Source of the DNA: an uncultured Collinsella sp.
GTDB taxonomy: Bacteria > Actinomycetota > Coriobacteriia > Coriobacteriales > Coriobacteriaceae
Direction: 5' to 3'
Assembly: GCA_900545505.1 (NCBI GenBank)
Contig: UQZC01000014.1
Coordinates: forward strand, 1 to 16,307
Length of the DNA stretch: 16,307 nucleotides
The notes below the pieces were generated by a model. It did not search any database. It was not told where the DNA came from and saw nothing but the letters and a program-made list of their open reading frames with translations. This document shows positions 6,497 through 12,913 of this stretch, piece by piece (the stretch's first letter is position 1; each line of letters starts with the position of its first letter). The translations under genes and the position numbers were made by a program.

Positions 6497-7206
6497 TACT
6501 GACCCCTCCTCTCGGAGTTACGACGACGAGGACGGGAAGAGCCCTCGAGTGCAGGGTTGGGAACAGGCTGGCCCGGGAGCTTCTCGCCCAGATAGATCCA
6601 GACCTTCACGCCGCAGGCACCCATGGTGGTGCTGGCGACAGCCGTGCCGTAGTCGATCTTGGCACGGAGGGTGTGCAGAGGCACGCGACCCTCGCGGTAC
6701 CACTCACGACGGCCCATCTCGGCACCGCCGAGACGACCGGAGCACTGGATACGGATGCCCTTAGCGCCGGCCTTGCGGGCAGACTGGACAGCCTTGCGCA
6801 TAGCGCGACGGAAGGCAACGCGGCCCTCGAGCTGCTCGGCGATAGACTGAGCAACGAGGTTGGCGTCGAGCTCGGGGCGCTTAATCTCGACAACGTCGAC
6901 GGAGAGCTGGCCCTTGGAGACGCCAGCGACCTTCTCGAGCTCGGTGCGGAGGGTATCGATCTCGGCACCCTTCTTACCGATGACAACGCCGGGGCGAGCG
7001 GTGAGGATGATGACCTTCACCTTGTCGCCAGCGCGCTCGATCTCGACGCGGGAGACAGCTGCGCGGGAAAGACGCTTCTCGAGGTACTTGCGGATCTCGA
7101 GATCGTTACCGAGGGTCTTAGCGTAATCCTTCTCTGCGAACCAGCGGGAGCGCCAGTTCTCGGTAATGCCAAGACGGAAGCCGGTGGGGTAGACTTTCTG
7201 ACCCAT
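6496..7206 (-). CDS. rpsC: 30S ribosomal protein S3 (uS3)
   Basis: S3 lines the mRNA entry channel of the 30S head and has helicase-related function. The 236 residues start with MGQKVYPTGFRLGITENW, then the type-II KH domain with GVVIGKKG at residues 73-80. The C-terminal domain ends in a basic arginine-rich tail. It follows rplV by 6 nt and its stop overlaps the rplP GTG. Length and motifs are normal. Confidence 0.97.
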   Translation of the reverse strand: MGQKVYPTGFRLGITENWRSRWFAEKDYAKTLGNDLEIRKYLEKRLSRAAVSRVEIERAGDKVKVIILTARPGVVIGKKGAEIDTLRTELEKVAGVSKGQLSVDVVEIKRPELDANLVAQSIAEQLEGRVAFRRAMRKAVQSARKAGAKGIRIQCSGRLGGAEMGRREWYREGRVPLHTLRAKIDYGTAVASTTMGACGVKVWIYLGEKLPGQPVPNPALEGSSRPRRRNSERRGQ

Positions 7207-7212
7207 ACAGCT

Positions 7213-7584
7213 TTACGCCTCCTTTCGAGGAGCAACGACGACGGTGATGTGGGAAGTACGCTTCAGAATGCGAGAAGCGGAACCCTTGGCGCGGGGACGG
7301 ATGCGCTTAAGCGTCGGACCCTCGTCAACATAGGCAGCGGCGACAACCAGGTTGTCGGCACGCAGACCGTTGTTGTTCTCGGCGTTCGCAACGGCGGAAC
7401 GGAGAACCTTCTCGACATCCACGGCGACGGCGCGGTCGCAGAAGTGGAGGATGTCGAAGGCCTGAGCGACAGGCTTGCGGCGGATCAGATCGACCACCAG
7501 GCGGGCCTTGCTGGGGGAAACACGCACGTACTTAGCGACGGCGCGAACCTCGGTGGCCTCAGTTTCAATAGACTTAGTTGCCAT
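7213..7584 (-). CDS. rplV: 50S ribosomal protein L22 (uL22)
   Basis: L22 lines the nascent-peptide tunnel with a long beta-hairpin. The 123 residues show the family signatures RVSPSKARLVVDLIR and the loop segment GPTLKRIRPRAKGSASRI followed by KRTSHITVVV. Loop changes in this protein are known to affect macrolide sensitivity elsewhere; the loop here looks ordinary. It lies 14 nt after rpsS. Confidence 0.97.
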   Translation of the reverse strand: MATKSIETEATEVRAVAKYVRVSPSKARLVVDLIRRKPVAQAFDILHFCDRAVAVDVEKVLRSAVANAENNNGLRADNLVVAAAYVDEGPTLKRIRPRAKGSASRILKRTSHITVVVAPRKEA

Positions 7585-7598
7585 TTACGGTTAACCCC

Positions 7599-7859
7599 CT
7601 ATTTGGCCTTGTGGCCACGGAACGTACGAGTCGGCGCGAACTCGCCGAGCTTGTGACCAACCATGGACTCGGTAACATACACGGGCACATGCTTGCGGCC
7701 GTCGTGGACGGCGATGGTGTGACCAACCATCTCGGGGAAGATGGTGGACGCGCGGGACCAAGTCTTCACGACGTCCTTCTTGCCAGCCTCGTTCATCGCG
7801 GTGATACGCGAGAGAAGGCGAGTCTCCACGAACGGGCCCTTTTTGAGACTTCTGCTCAT
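7599..7859 (-). CDS. rpsS: 30S ribosomal protein S19 (uS19)
   Basis: S19 sits in the 30S head near the A-site finger and binds with S13. The 86 residues match the family from MSRSLKKGPFV to HKLGEFAPTRTFRGH. The start at 7859 gives the canonical N-terminus. It follows rplB by 32 nt, with AGGAGAAAG in that gap as ribosome binding site. Nothing unusual is seen. Confidence 0.97.
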   Translation of the reverse strand: MSRSLKKGPFVETRLLSRITAMNEAGKKDVVKTWSRASTIFPEMVGHTIAVHDGRKHVPVYVTESMVGHKLGEFAPTRTFRGHKAK

Positions 7860-7891
7860 AAGTGCTTTCTCCTAAAACTCGGTATCCGAAA

Positions 7892-8722
7892 TTACTTCTT
7901 ACGGCGACGAATGATGTGCTGGTTCGAGACCTTCTTCTTCTTGCGCGTACGAAGGCCCTTCGTCGGCTTACCCCAGGGGGTAACAGAGGGACGACCAGAG
8001 GTGTGGTTCTTGCCCTCGCCACCGCCGTGCGGGTGGTCGACAGGGTTCATGACGGTACCGCGGACGGTCGGGCGCACGTTCATGTGGCGCTTACGGCCGG
8101 CCTTGCCGATGACGATGTTGGAGTGATCGGCGTTGCCGACCTCACCGACGGTGGCGCGGCAGGTAACGAGGATGCGGCGCATCTCGGAGGAAGGCATACG
8201 AACGATAGCGTACTTGCCCTCCTTACCCATCAGCTGGCAGGAGTTACCGGCGGAACGGGCGATAGCAGCGCCCTTGCCCGGCTGGAACTCGACGGCGTGG
8301 ATGAGCGTACCGACGGGGATGTCGGCGAGGGGCAGAGCGTTGCCCGGCTTGATGTCGGCGTCAGAACCGGACATGATGGTCTGACCGACCTCGAGGCCCT
8401 TGGGGGCCAGGATGTAGCGCTTCTCACCGTCAGCGTAGTGCAGCAGAGCGATGCGAGCGGAACGGTTCGGATCGTACTCGATCGTGGCAACCTTGGCGGG
8501 CACGCCGTCCTTGTTGCGCTTGAAGTCGATCACGCGGTAACGACGCTTCACGCCGCCGCCCTGGTGGCGGGTGGTGATGCGGCCGTTGTTGTTACGACCG
8601 GCCTTCTTGGGCAGGGGCTCGAGAAGAGACTTCTCGGGCTTGGTGCAGGTGATCTCGGAGAAGTCGGAGATCGTCTGCCAACGCCTACCAGCGGAGGTCG
8701 GCTTAAGGTGCTTTACAGCCAT
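7892..8722 (-). CDS. rplB: 50S ribosomal protein L2 (uL2)
   Basis: L2 is needed for subunit association and peptidyl transferase activity. The 276 residues begin MAVKHLKPTSAGRRWQ and contain HPHGGGEGK with His230, the counterpart of E. coli His229. The frame is open for 25 more codons upstream, but the start at 8722 matches the family N-terminus and has AAAGGGA 6 nt before it. The 179-nt spacer to rplW is unusually long for this operon and highly structured, so extra control of L2 is possible. Confidence 0.98.
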   Translation of the reverse strand: MAVKHLKPTSAGRRWQTISDFSEITCTKPEKSLLEPLPKKAGRNNNGRITTRHQGGGVKRRYRVIDFKRNKDGVPAKVATIEYDPNRSARIALLHYADGEKRYILAPKGLEVGQTIMSGSDADIKPGNALPLADIPVGTLIHAVEFQPGKGAAIARSAGNSCQLMGKEGKYAIVRMPSSEMRRILVTCRATVGEVGNADHSNIVIGKAGRKRHMNVRPTVRGTVMNPVDHPHGGGEGKNHTSGRPSVTPWGKPTKGLRTRKKKKVSNQHIIRRRKK

Positions 8723-8752
8723 TACAATCCCTTTCAATAGGAATCCGTTAGC

Positions 8753-8883
8753 CATCGCAGACAGGGATTCGAGGTTCTGCCTCGGGTGCGATGACACCGG
8801 ACGTATACACGGTTCCGGGCGTGTCCATTTAATACGCCCAAAACCTTGAGCTCTCGCCTCCCCTATTTGGGAGGCATGAGCTC
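8753..8883 (-). other. Structured spacer between rplW and rplB (three hairpins)
   Basis: Hairpin A: GAGCTC (8848-8853) with 8878-8883, plus GCCTCCC (8856-8862) with GGGAGGC (8869-8875). Hairpin B: GGGCGT (8817-8822) with ACGCCC (8834-8839). Hairpin C: CATCGCA (8753-8759) with TGCGATG (8787-8793), enclosing CGAGG (8770-8774) with CCTCG (8780-8784). All are perfect pairings in the transcribed spacer. No terminator-like T-tract follows any of them on the minus strand. A regulatory or processing role is inferred. Confidence 0.55.
8803..8828 (-). repeat. 26-nt element shared with the rplC leader (copy at rplB)
   Basis: Matches 10668-10693 at 23 of 26 positions in the same orientation. Both copies lie in the leader of a ribosomal protein gene and contain GTATACACGG followed by a CGGGCGTRTCCAT segment. 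It may be a protein-binding RNA motif or duplicated promoter DNA. Confidence 0.6.
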
Positions 8884-8901
8884 ACTCAACAGCAGCGAGT
8901 C

Positions 8902-9189
8902 TTAGGCCTGGTTGCCAAAGACCTCGATGGTGTCGCCCTCGGCCAGCGTGACGATGGCCTTCTTCCAAGAACGGGTCTTGCCGGCGACATAGCGCACGCG
9001 CTTGGTCTTGGGCTTGACCGTCAGGGTGTTCACGCGAACGACCTTGACGCCGAAGATCTCCTCGACAGCGTCCTTGATCTGATACTTGTTAGCATCCTTG
9101 GCGACCTCGAACGTGTACTTGTTCAGCTCCATGCCGGAGAAGGAACGCTCGGACACGATCGGACGGATGATGATCTCGTGGGCGGTCAT
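8902..9189 (-). CDS. rplW: 50S ribosomal protein L23 (uL23)
   Basis: L23 lies at the tunnel exit and docks trigger factor and the signal recognition particle. The 95 residues include IIIRPIVSERSF at the N-terminus, a DAVEEIFGVKVVRVNTL helix-strand unit and KRVRYVAGKTRSWKKAIVTL. The ATG directly abuts the rplD stop (TAAATG), so the pair is probably translationally coupled. A 179-nt structured gap follows before rplB. Confidence 0.97.
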   Translation of the reverse strand: MTAHEIIIRPIVSERSFSGMELNKYTFEVAKDANKYQIKDAVEEIFGVKVVRVNTLTVKPKTKRVRYVAGKTRSWKKAIVTLAEGDTIEVFGNQA

Positions 9190-9816
9190 TTATGCAAGCA
9201 CCTCCCCGAAGTGAGCGGCGATGTCGGCGGGCATCAGCACGGCGTTGTTGTTGACGAGATCGTAGGTGTTGGCCTCGTCGGCAGTGATGATGAACGTCTT
9301 GGGAATGTTGCGGAACGACAGGTAGGCGTTGACGTCCTCATCGCGAACGATGATGGTCAGACGCTTGCCCTCAAGGCCGAGAGCCTTGAGCATGGCAACG
9401 GCAGCCTTGGTGGAAGGCTTCTCGAAGCCGTAGTCGTCGACGAGCACGAGCTCGCCATCGGCCAGCTTGGCGGACAGCGCGGAGCGCATAGCCAGCTTGA
9501 CCTCCTTGTTGTTCATACGCTTAGCGTAGGAACGGGGCTTGGGGGCGAAGACAACGCCACCGTGACGCCACTGGGCAGCACGGATGGAACCCTGGCGGGC
9601 ACGGCCGGTGCCCTTCTGACGCCAAGGCTTCTTGCCGCCACCGGAAACCTCAGAGCGGCCCTTAGCGGACTGGGTGCCCTGACGCCAAGAGGCCATCTGG
9701 CACTTGACGATGTGGTGCATAACGTGGATGTTCGGCTCGATGCCGTACACCTCAGCGGCGAGCTCGGCCTCGGCGACCTTCTTGCCCTCGCTGTTCTTTA
9801 CTTCAAACTTTGCCAT
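9190..9816 (-). CDS. rplD: 50S ribosomal protein L4 (uL4)
   Basis: L4 lines the peptide tunnel and, in E. coli, represses its own S10 operon through the leader RNA. The 208 residues contain the tunnel loop around GGGKKPWRQKGTGRARQGS (about residues 59-77) and the C-terminal globular domain with DVNAYLSFRNIP. AAGGAG lies 10 nt upstream of the ATG. The gap to rplC is 46 nt. Whether L4 regulates here is not shown, but the rplC leader is structured. Confidence 0.97.
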   Translation of the reverse strand: MAKFEVKNSEGKKVAEAELAAEVYGIEPNIHVMHHIVKCQMASWRQGTQSAKGRSEVSGGGKKPWRQKGTGRARQGSIRAAQWRHGGVVFAPKPRSYAKRMNNKEVKLAMRSALSAKLADGELVLVDDYGFEKPSTKAAVAMLKALGLEGKRLTIIVRDEDVNAYLSFRNIPKTFIITADEANTYDLVNNNAVLMPADIAAHFGEVLA

Positions 9817-9862
9817 TTAAGTGTTCTCCTTGGTATGACGCTGGGCTAAATGGGCTGGGCCC

Positions 9863-10483
9863 TTAGGCCATACGGATGGCGACGAGACCATTCTTGGCAC
9901 CCGGGACAGCGCCCTTGACCAAGATGAGGTTCTGCTCGGCATCGATGCGGACAACGGAAAGGTTCTTGACGGTAACGCGCTCGTTACCCATGTGACCGGC
10001 CATCTTGACGCCCTTGAGGACGCGCGCAGGATAGGCGCACTGACCGATAGAACCGGGGTGACGCTGGAAGTGAGAACCATGCGTCATAGGACCGCGGCGC
10101 TGACCCCAGCGCTTGATGCGACCCTGGAAGCCCTTACCCTTGGAGGTACCGATGACGTCGACCTTCTCGACATCAGCGAAATCAGCGACGGTGACGACCT
10201 CGCCGACCTTGTGCTCCTCGCCGTTCTCGACGCGGACCTCACGAAGGAAGCGGACAGGCTCGACGCCAGCCTTGGCGAAGTGACCAGCCATGGGCTTGTT
10301 CACGTTCTTGGCCTTGATGTCGCCGAAACCGATCTGGACGGCGTCATAGCCGTCGGTTGCCTGAGTTTTAACCTGCGAGACAGCGCAGGGGCCAGCCTGG
10401 ATGACCGTGACGGGAACGACGTTGTCGTCCTCGTCCCAAACCTGGGTCATGCCAATCTTGCGGCCGAGAATCATGCTGATCAA
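9863..10483 (-). CDS. rplC: 50S ribosomal protein L3 (uL3)
   Basis: L3 starts 50S assembly and reaches the peptidyl transferase centre. The 206 residues show ILGRKIGMTQVWDEDDN, GTSKGKGFQGRIKRWGQRRGPMTHGSHF and HPGSIG. Two starts are possible. TTG at 10483 gives MISMILGRKIGMT, the length usual for the family, with GGGA 7 nt upstream. ATG at 10474 has no Shine-Dalgarno at good spacing. I prefer TTG, a weak start that would suit regulated initiation. It is the first gene of the operon here; rpsJ, the usual first gene, is absent upstream. Confidence 0.96.
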   Translation of the reverse strand: MISMILGRKIGMTQVWDEDDNVVPVTVIQAGPCAVSQVKTQATDGYDAVQIGFGDIKAKNVNKPMAGHFAKAGVEPVRFLREVRVENGEEHKVGEVVTVADFADVEKVDVIGTSKGKGFQGRIKRWGQRRGPMTHGSHFQRHPGSIGQCAYPARVLKGVKMAGHMGNERVTVKNLSVVRIDAEQNLILVKGAVPGAKNGLVAIRMA

Positions 10484-10503
10484 GATATGATCCCAACTCT
10501 CGC

Positions 10504-10555
10504 GTGGTCTTGGGACAATGCGTACACCACCGAGCGTACGCCCCTAGAGGACCAC
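10504..10555 (-). promoter_or_regulatory. Leader hairpin upstream of rplC
   Basis: GTGGTC (10504-10509) pairs with GACCAC (10550-10555), GGG (10512-10514) with CCC (10542-10544), and GCGTAC (10520-10525) with GTACGC (10536-10541). This makes a 52-nt stem-loop with internal loops, ending 20 nt before the rplC start. The position fits a ribosomal-protein-binding leader such as an L3 or L4 target; that function is inferred. Confidence 0.5.
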
Positions 10556-10666
10556 TACTTACACGACGTGCTCCCCAGCCTTGTATTTCGCCCGGACTAC
10601 CTGACAACCCTATTAAGCAGGCATTTTGTCCAGCCAGAATACTCCCCTGGTTTCACACAGCTGTTT

Positions 10667-10696
10667 AGTATACACGGCTGCGGGCGTATCCATCGA
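10667..10696 (-). promoter_or_regulatory. Candidate promoter for the ribosomal operon
   Basis: A TATACT hexamer (10667-10672, minus strand) matches the -10 consensus at 5 of 6 positions. An 18-nt spacer leads to TCGATG (10691-10696), a poor -35. The resulting leader would be about 180 nt. A promoter further upstream, beyond the large palindrome, cannot be excluded. Confidence 0.3.
10668..10693 (-). repeat. 26-nt element shared with the rplW-rplB spacer (copy at rplC)
   Basis: Matches 8803-8828 at 23 of 26 positions, same orientation. It overlaps the candidate -10 hexamer, so the shared sequence may be promoter DNA or the 5' end of a structured leader. Confidence 0.6.
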
Positions 10697-10735
10697 GATT
10701 CATATTTCACTCACATTGTTTACGCAGGTAAAGTG

Positions 10736-10912
10736 CGTGGCACGTTCCCAGCGTGCGGCGGAGGGGGCGGGCCTGAGACATATTAAGGTTGCTGCTCTAC
10801 AGTCCTGCTCACGACGGAGAGCACATTAAGTGCTCTCCTGTTCGTGCGGAACTCGCGACAACCTTAATATGTCTCAGGCCCGCCCCCTCCGCCGCACGCT
10901 GGGAACGCCACG
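10736..10912. repeat. Large nested palindrome with 49-bp perfect arms
   Basis: Arms 10743-10791 and 10859-10907 are exact reverse complements over 49 nt. A further 5 bp (10736-10740 with 10908-10912) pair after a 2-nt bulge. The 67-nt centre holds a second hairpin, GGAGAGCAC (10816-10824) with GTGCTCTCC (10830-10838) around ATTAA, extended by CACGA (10810-10814) with TCGTG (10842-10846). It lies between the 3' end of the phosphatase gene and the rplC leader. No open frame, target-site duplication or T-tract was found. It could be a MITE-like relic or a structured RNA. Confidence 0.9.
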
Positions 10913-10942
10913 TTGATGTCTGCTAAACCTTGCTCGCTCAGG

Positions 10943-11569
10943 CTAATGACTTTGTTGGGGGTCCACTATTTGCTGGAGGGTGAACTTGCATTGGGACGGT
11001 TCGCCTTCTGCTTGTGGCTTTGCCTCATCGAAATCGAAGATCATGATGGCGCAGTTGGGGAGTTTTGCTGGGAGCTCGAAGCCCTCTGGGGCTGCAGCCT
11101 TGATGAATTGGCGGCTGGCGCTGCCGTGGCTTACTGCTAGGAGGGTTTCGATGCCCTCGGAGCCCATGAGATTGGTGAGGGTGCCTAACATGCGTTCTTG
11201 CAGCGCTTGGCTTCCTTCTCCTCCGAAGGGGACCAGGTCCTCGCCCGGATCCCAGACGTCGGTGGGTAGCGCGTCGTGCGGGCCTTCTTCGAAGGTGCCG
11301 TAGCAGCGCTCGATGATGCCTTCGCAGGGCTCGACTGCTGCGTCCGGGCCGAGGAGTTCGGTAGCGACGAGCTGAGCAGTGTCCATGGCTCGGCCTAAGG
11401 GCGAAGAGGCCACTTTGTCGGGGACGACGCCGTGGGCCTTGAGCCATGCGGCTGCCATTCCCGCTTGTTTGCGGCCCAGATCGGTCAACGGTGAATCGCA
11501 GCGACCTTGGACGAGCTTTTTGACGTTGAATTCCGTCTGGCCGTGGCGGAGTAGGTATAGGCGCTTCAT
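10943..11569 (-). CDS. Histidine phosphatase family protein (phosphoglycerate mutase-like)
   Basis: This 208-residue protein belongs to the branch-1 histidine phosphatase superfamily. The LRHGQTEFN motif carries the phosphorylated histidine at residue 9, Arg60 lies in SSPLGRAMDTA, and the second catalytic histidine is His148 in VSHGSA. Family members include cofactor-dependent phosphoglycerate mutase, CobC-type and broad small-molecule phosphatases. The length is short of true phosphoglycerate mutase (about 250), so a phosphatase is more likely. The ATG at 11569 has AGGGGAG 3 nt upstream. It follows the CDF exporter by 39 nt on the same strand and may share its transcript. Confidence 0.88.
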   Translation of the reverse strand: MKRLYLLRHGQTEFNVKKLVQGRCDSPLTDLGRKQAGMAAAWLKAHGVVPDKVASSPLGRAMDTAQLVATELLGPDAAVEPCEGIIERCYGTFEEGPHDALPTDVWDPGEDLVPFGGEGSQALQERMLGTLTNLMGSEGIETLLAVSHGSASRQFIKAAAPEGFELPAKLPNCAIMIFDFDEAKPQAEGEPSQCKFTLQQIVDPQQSH

Positions 11570-11608
11570 GCTCTCCCCTTCTGCATCAGTTGCTTTATCG
11601 GCGTGGCC

Positions 11609-12763
11609 TTACTCGTGGGTATGGCCTACGTAGTCTTCGTCGATCGTAATCTTGGCAATCGACTTGGGATATTCCGATTCGACCCGTTGTGCCAGCTCGT
11701 GCTTTACGTCTTCGGCACTCATCTGCAGATCCGAGGGACGCACGCAGTCAAAGATCACGTTGGTGTGCGTAGGACCCGGCACACAGCGCAGGTCATGAAT
11801 CGAAAGGCGGCTATCGATTTGTTGAGCCATGGCGTTAATGCGCAAACGCATGCTTGCCACCTTGGGATCGTCGGTCACGATGGGATCGTAATGGAGCGTG
11901 ACGATCATGCCGTCCTCGTTCCTAAACGCCTGCTCGATGTTATCGAGCGTGTCGTGACTTTCCAGCGGGCTGGCCTCGGCCGCCATCTCGGCATGCGCAC
12001 TTGCAAACTTCCTGCCCGGGCCGTAGTCGTGAACCATCAAATCGTGAACGCCCAAAACGCCGGGATAGCTCATGATCTTGTCTCGAATGTGCTTGACCAG
12101 CTTAGGATCGGGCGACTGACCCAAAAGCGGGCTCACCGTATCCTGGATGAGTTCAAAACCGCTCCAGCCAATATAGGCGCCAACGGCAAGGCCGACCCAT
12201 GCGTCAAGATTGATGTGCGTCACCTGCGAAACAATTGCGCACGCTAACACGGCGCCTGTGGCAAGAACATCGTTCTTGGAATCTTGCGCGGTCGCATGCA
12301 GCGTCTCGGACTCAATGCGATCGCCGAGTTTTTGGTTGAGGGCCGCCATCCAGAGCTTTACGACCATCGAAAGCGCAAGGACTGCCACCAGGGCAAGCGA
12401 GAACTCGACAGGCTCGGGGTGGATGACGCGCTCAACCGAGGACTTGATAAGCTCAAGGCCAATCAGCAGCACGAGTGCCGCCACGACCAATCCCGAGAGA
12501 TACTCGTAGCGACCGTGGCCGTAAGGATGTTCGGGGTCGGCCGGCTTGCTCGCCAGCTTAAAGCCCAGCACGCTCACGATATTCGAGCTGGCATCGGACA
12601 GGTTGTTCATGGCATCCGCCACGATCGAAACCGATCCCGACAGCACGCCAATTGCGCCCTTCGCAGCGCATAGTGCCACATTGGCGACAATACACACCAC
12701 ACCCGTCAACGTGCCCACGCGCGCACGGTCGCCCTGCGCACGACGAACAATCCACTCGACCAT
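11609..12763 (-). CDS. Cation diffusion facilitator (CDF) family exporter, Mn-type residues
   Basis: This inner-membrane metal/proton antiporter has 384 residues. About six transmembrane segments lie between residues 15 and 220, followed by a cytosolic domain. The metal-site motif of TM2 reads NNLSD (Asn53, Asp57, preceded by Asp50) and that of TM5 reads DSKND (Asp161, Asp165). The NxxxD plus DxxxD pair is the pattern linked to Mn-exporting CDFs; zinc CDFs carry histidine in place of the first residue of each. The C-terminal region is about 160 residues, roughly twice the usual CDF cytosolic domain. GGGGG lies upstream of the ATG at 12763. Mn specificity is inferred from motifs only. Confidence 0.9.
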   Translation of the reverse strand: MVEWIVRRAQGDRARVGTLTGVVCIVANVALCAAKGAIGVLSGSVSIVADAMNNLSDASSNIVSVLGFKLASKPADPEHPYGHGRYEYLSGLVVAALVLLIGLELIKSSVERVIHPEPVEFSLALVAVLALSMVVKLWMAALNQKLGDRIESETLHATAQDSKNDVLATGAVLACAIVSQVTHINLDAWVGLAVGAYIGWSGFELIQDTVSPLLGQSPDPKLVKHIRDKIMSYPGVLGVHDLMVHDYGPGRKFASAHAEMAAEASPLESHDTLDNIEQAFRNEDGMIVTLHYDPIVTDDPKVASMRLRINAMAQQIDSRLSIHDLRCVPGPTHTNVIFDCVRPSDLQMSAEDVKHELAQRVESEYPKSIAKITIDEDYVGHTHE

Positions 12764-12788
12764 CTACATCCGCCCCCACGGTACTACC

Positions 12789-12794
12789 TATATA
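12789..12794 (-). promoter_or_regulatory. Candidate -10 box for the CDF gene
   Basis: TATATA in an otherwise GC-rich region, 26 nt upstream of the CDF start on the minus strand. No convincing -35 hexamer was found 16-18 nt away. Confidence 0.3.
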
Positions 12795-12842
12795 TCTATT
12801 GCTCAAACGGATTGTAGTGTAGCCACTTTGTCCCCCAGATAC

Positions 12843-12875
12843 AAAAAGGCCGCAACCCACACGGGCCACGACCTT
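12843..12875 (-). terminator. Rho-independent terminator after the PTS EIIC gene
   Basis: On the minus strand, 12875-12863 pairs with 12858-12846 over 13 positions including G-U pairs, around a 4-nt loop, and runs into TTTTT (12843-12847). It lies about 40 nt past the EIIC stop and upstream of the CDF promoter region. Confidence 0.85.
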
Positions 12876-12878
12876 GGA

Positions 12879-12912
12879 ATGTGACATGCGGGACTGTCCC
12901 CTTGTCGATCGA
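12879..12912. repeat. GTCCC-type repeat, downstream flank of the EIIC gene
   Basis: Begins AATGTGACATGCGGG, then CTGTCCC and TTGTC, as does 14144-14176. Between this copy and the EIIC stop there is 1 nt. The right arm has decayed (GTCGATCG in place of GTCACATCG), so its hairpin is broken. Confidence 0.75.
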
Positions 12913-12913
12913 T

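Noticed and set aside
6673..7656. 327-codon open frame antisense to rpsC and rplV
   Set aside because: Mirror frame of highly biased ribosomal genes; similar long antisense frames occur at 7862-8740, 9178-9849 and 9992-10786.
8723..8797. 25-residue N-terminal extension of L2
   Set aside because: Family alignment from memory and the AAAGGGA site both place the start at 8722; the extension falls in the structured spacer.
10368..10607. Missing rpsJ upstream of rplC
   Set aside because: The 79-codon minus-strand frame here was checked for S10 features and has none; it overlaps rplC in another frame.
10736..10912. Ordinary terminator of the phosphatase gene
   Set aside because: The stem is about five times too long and no T-tract follows on either strand.
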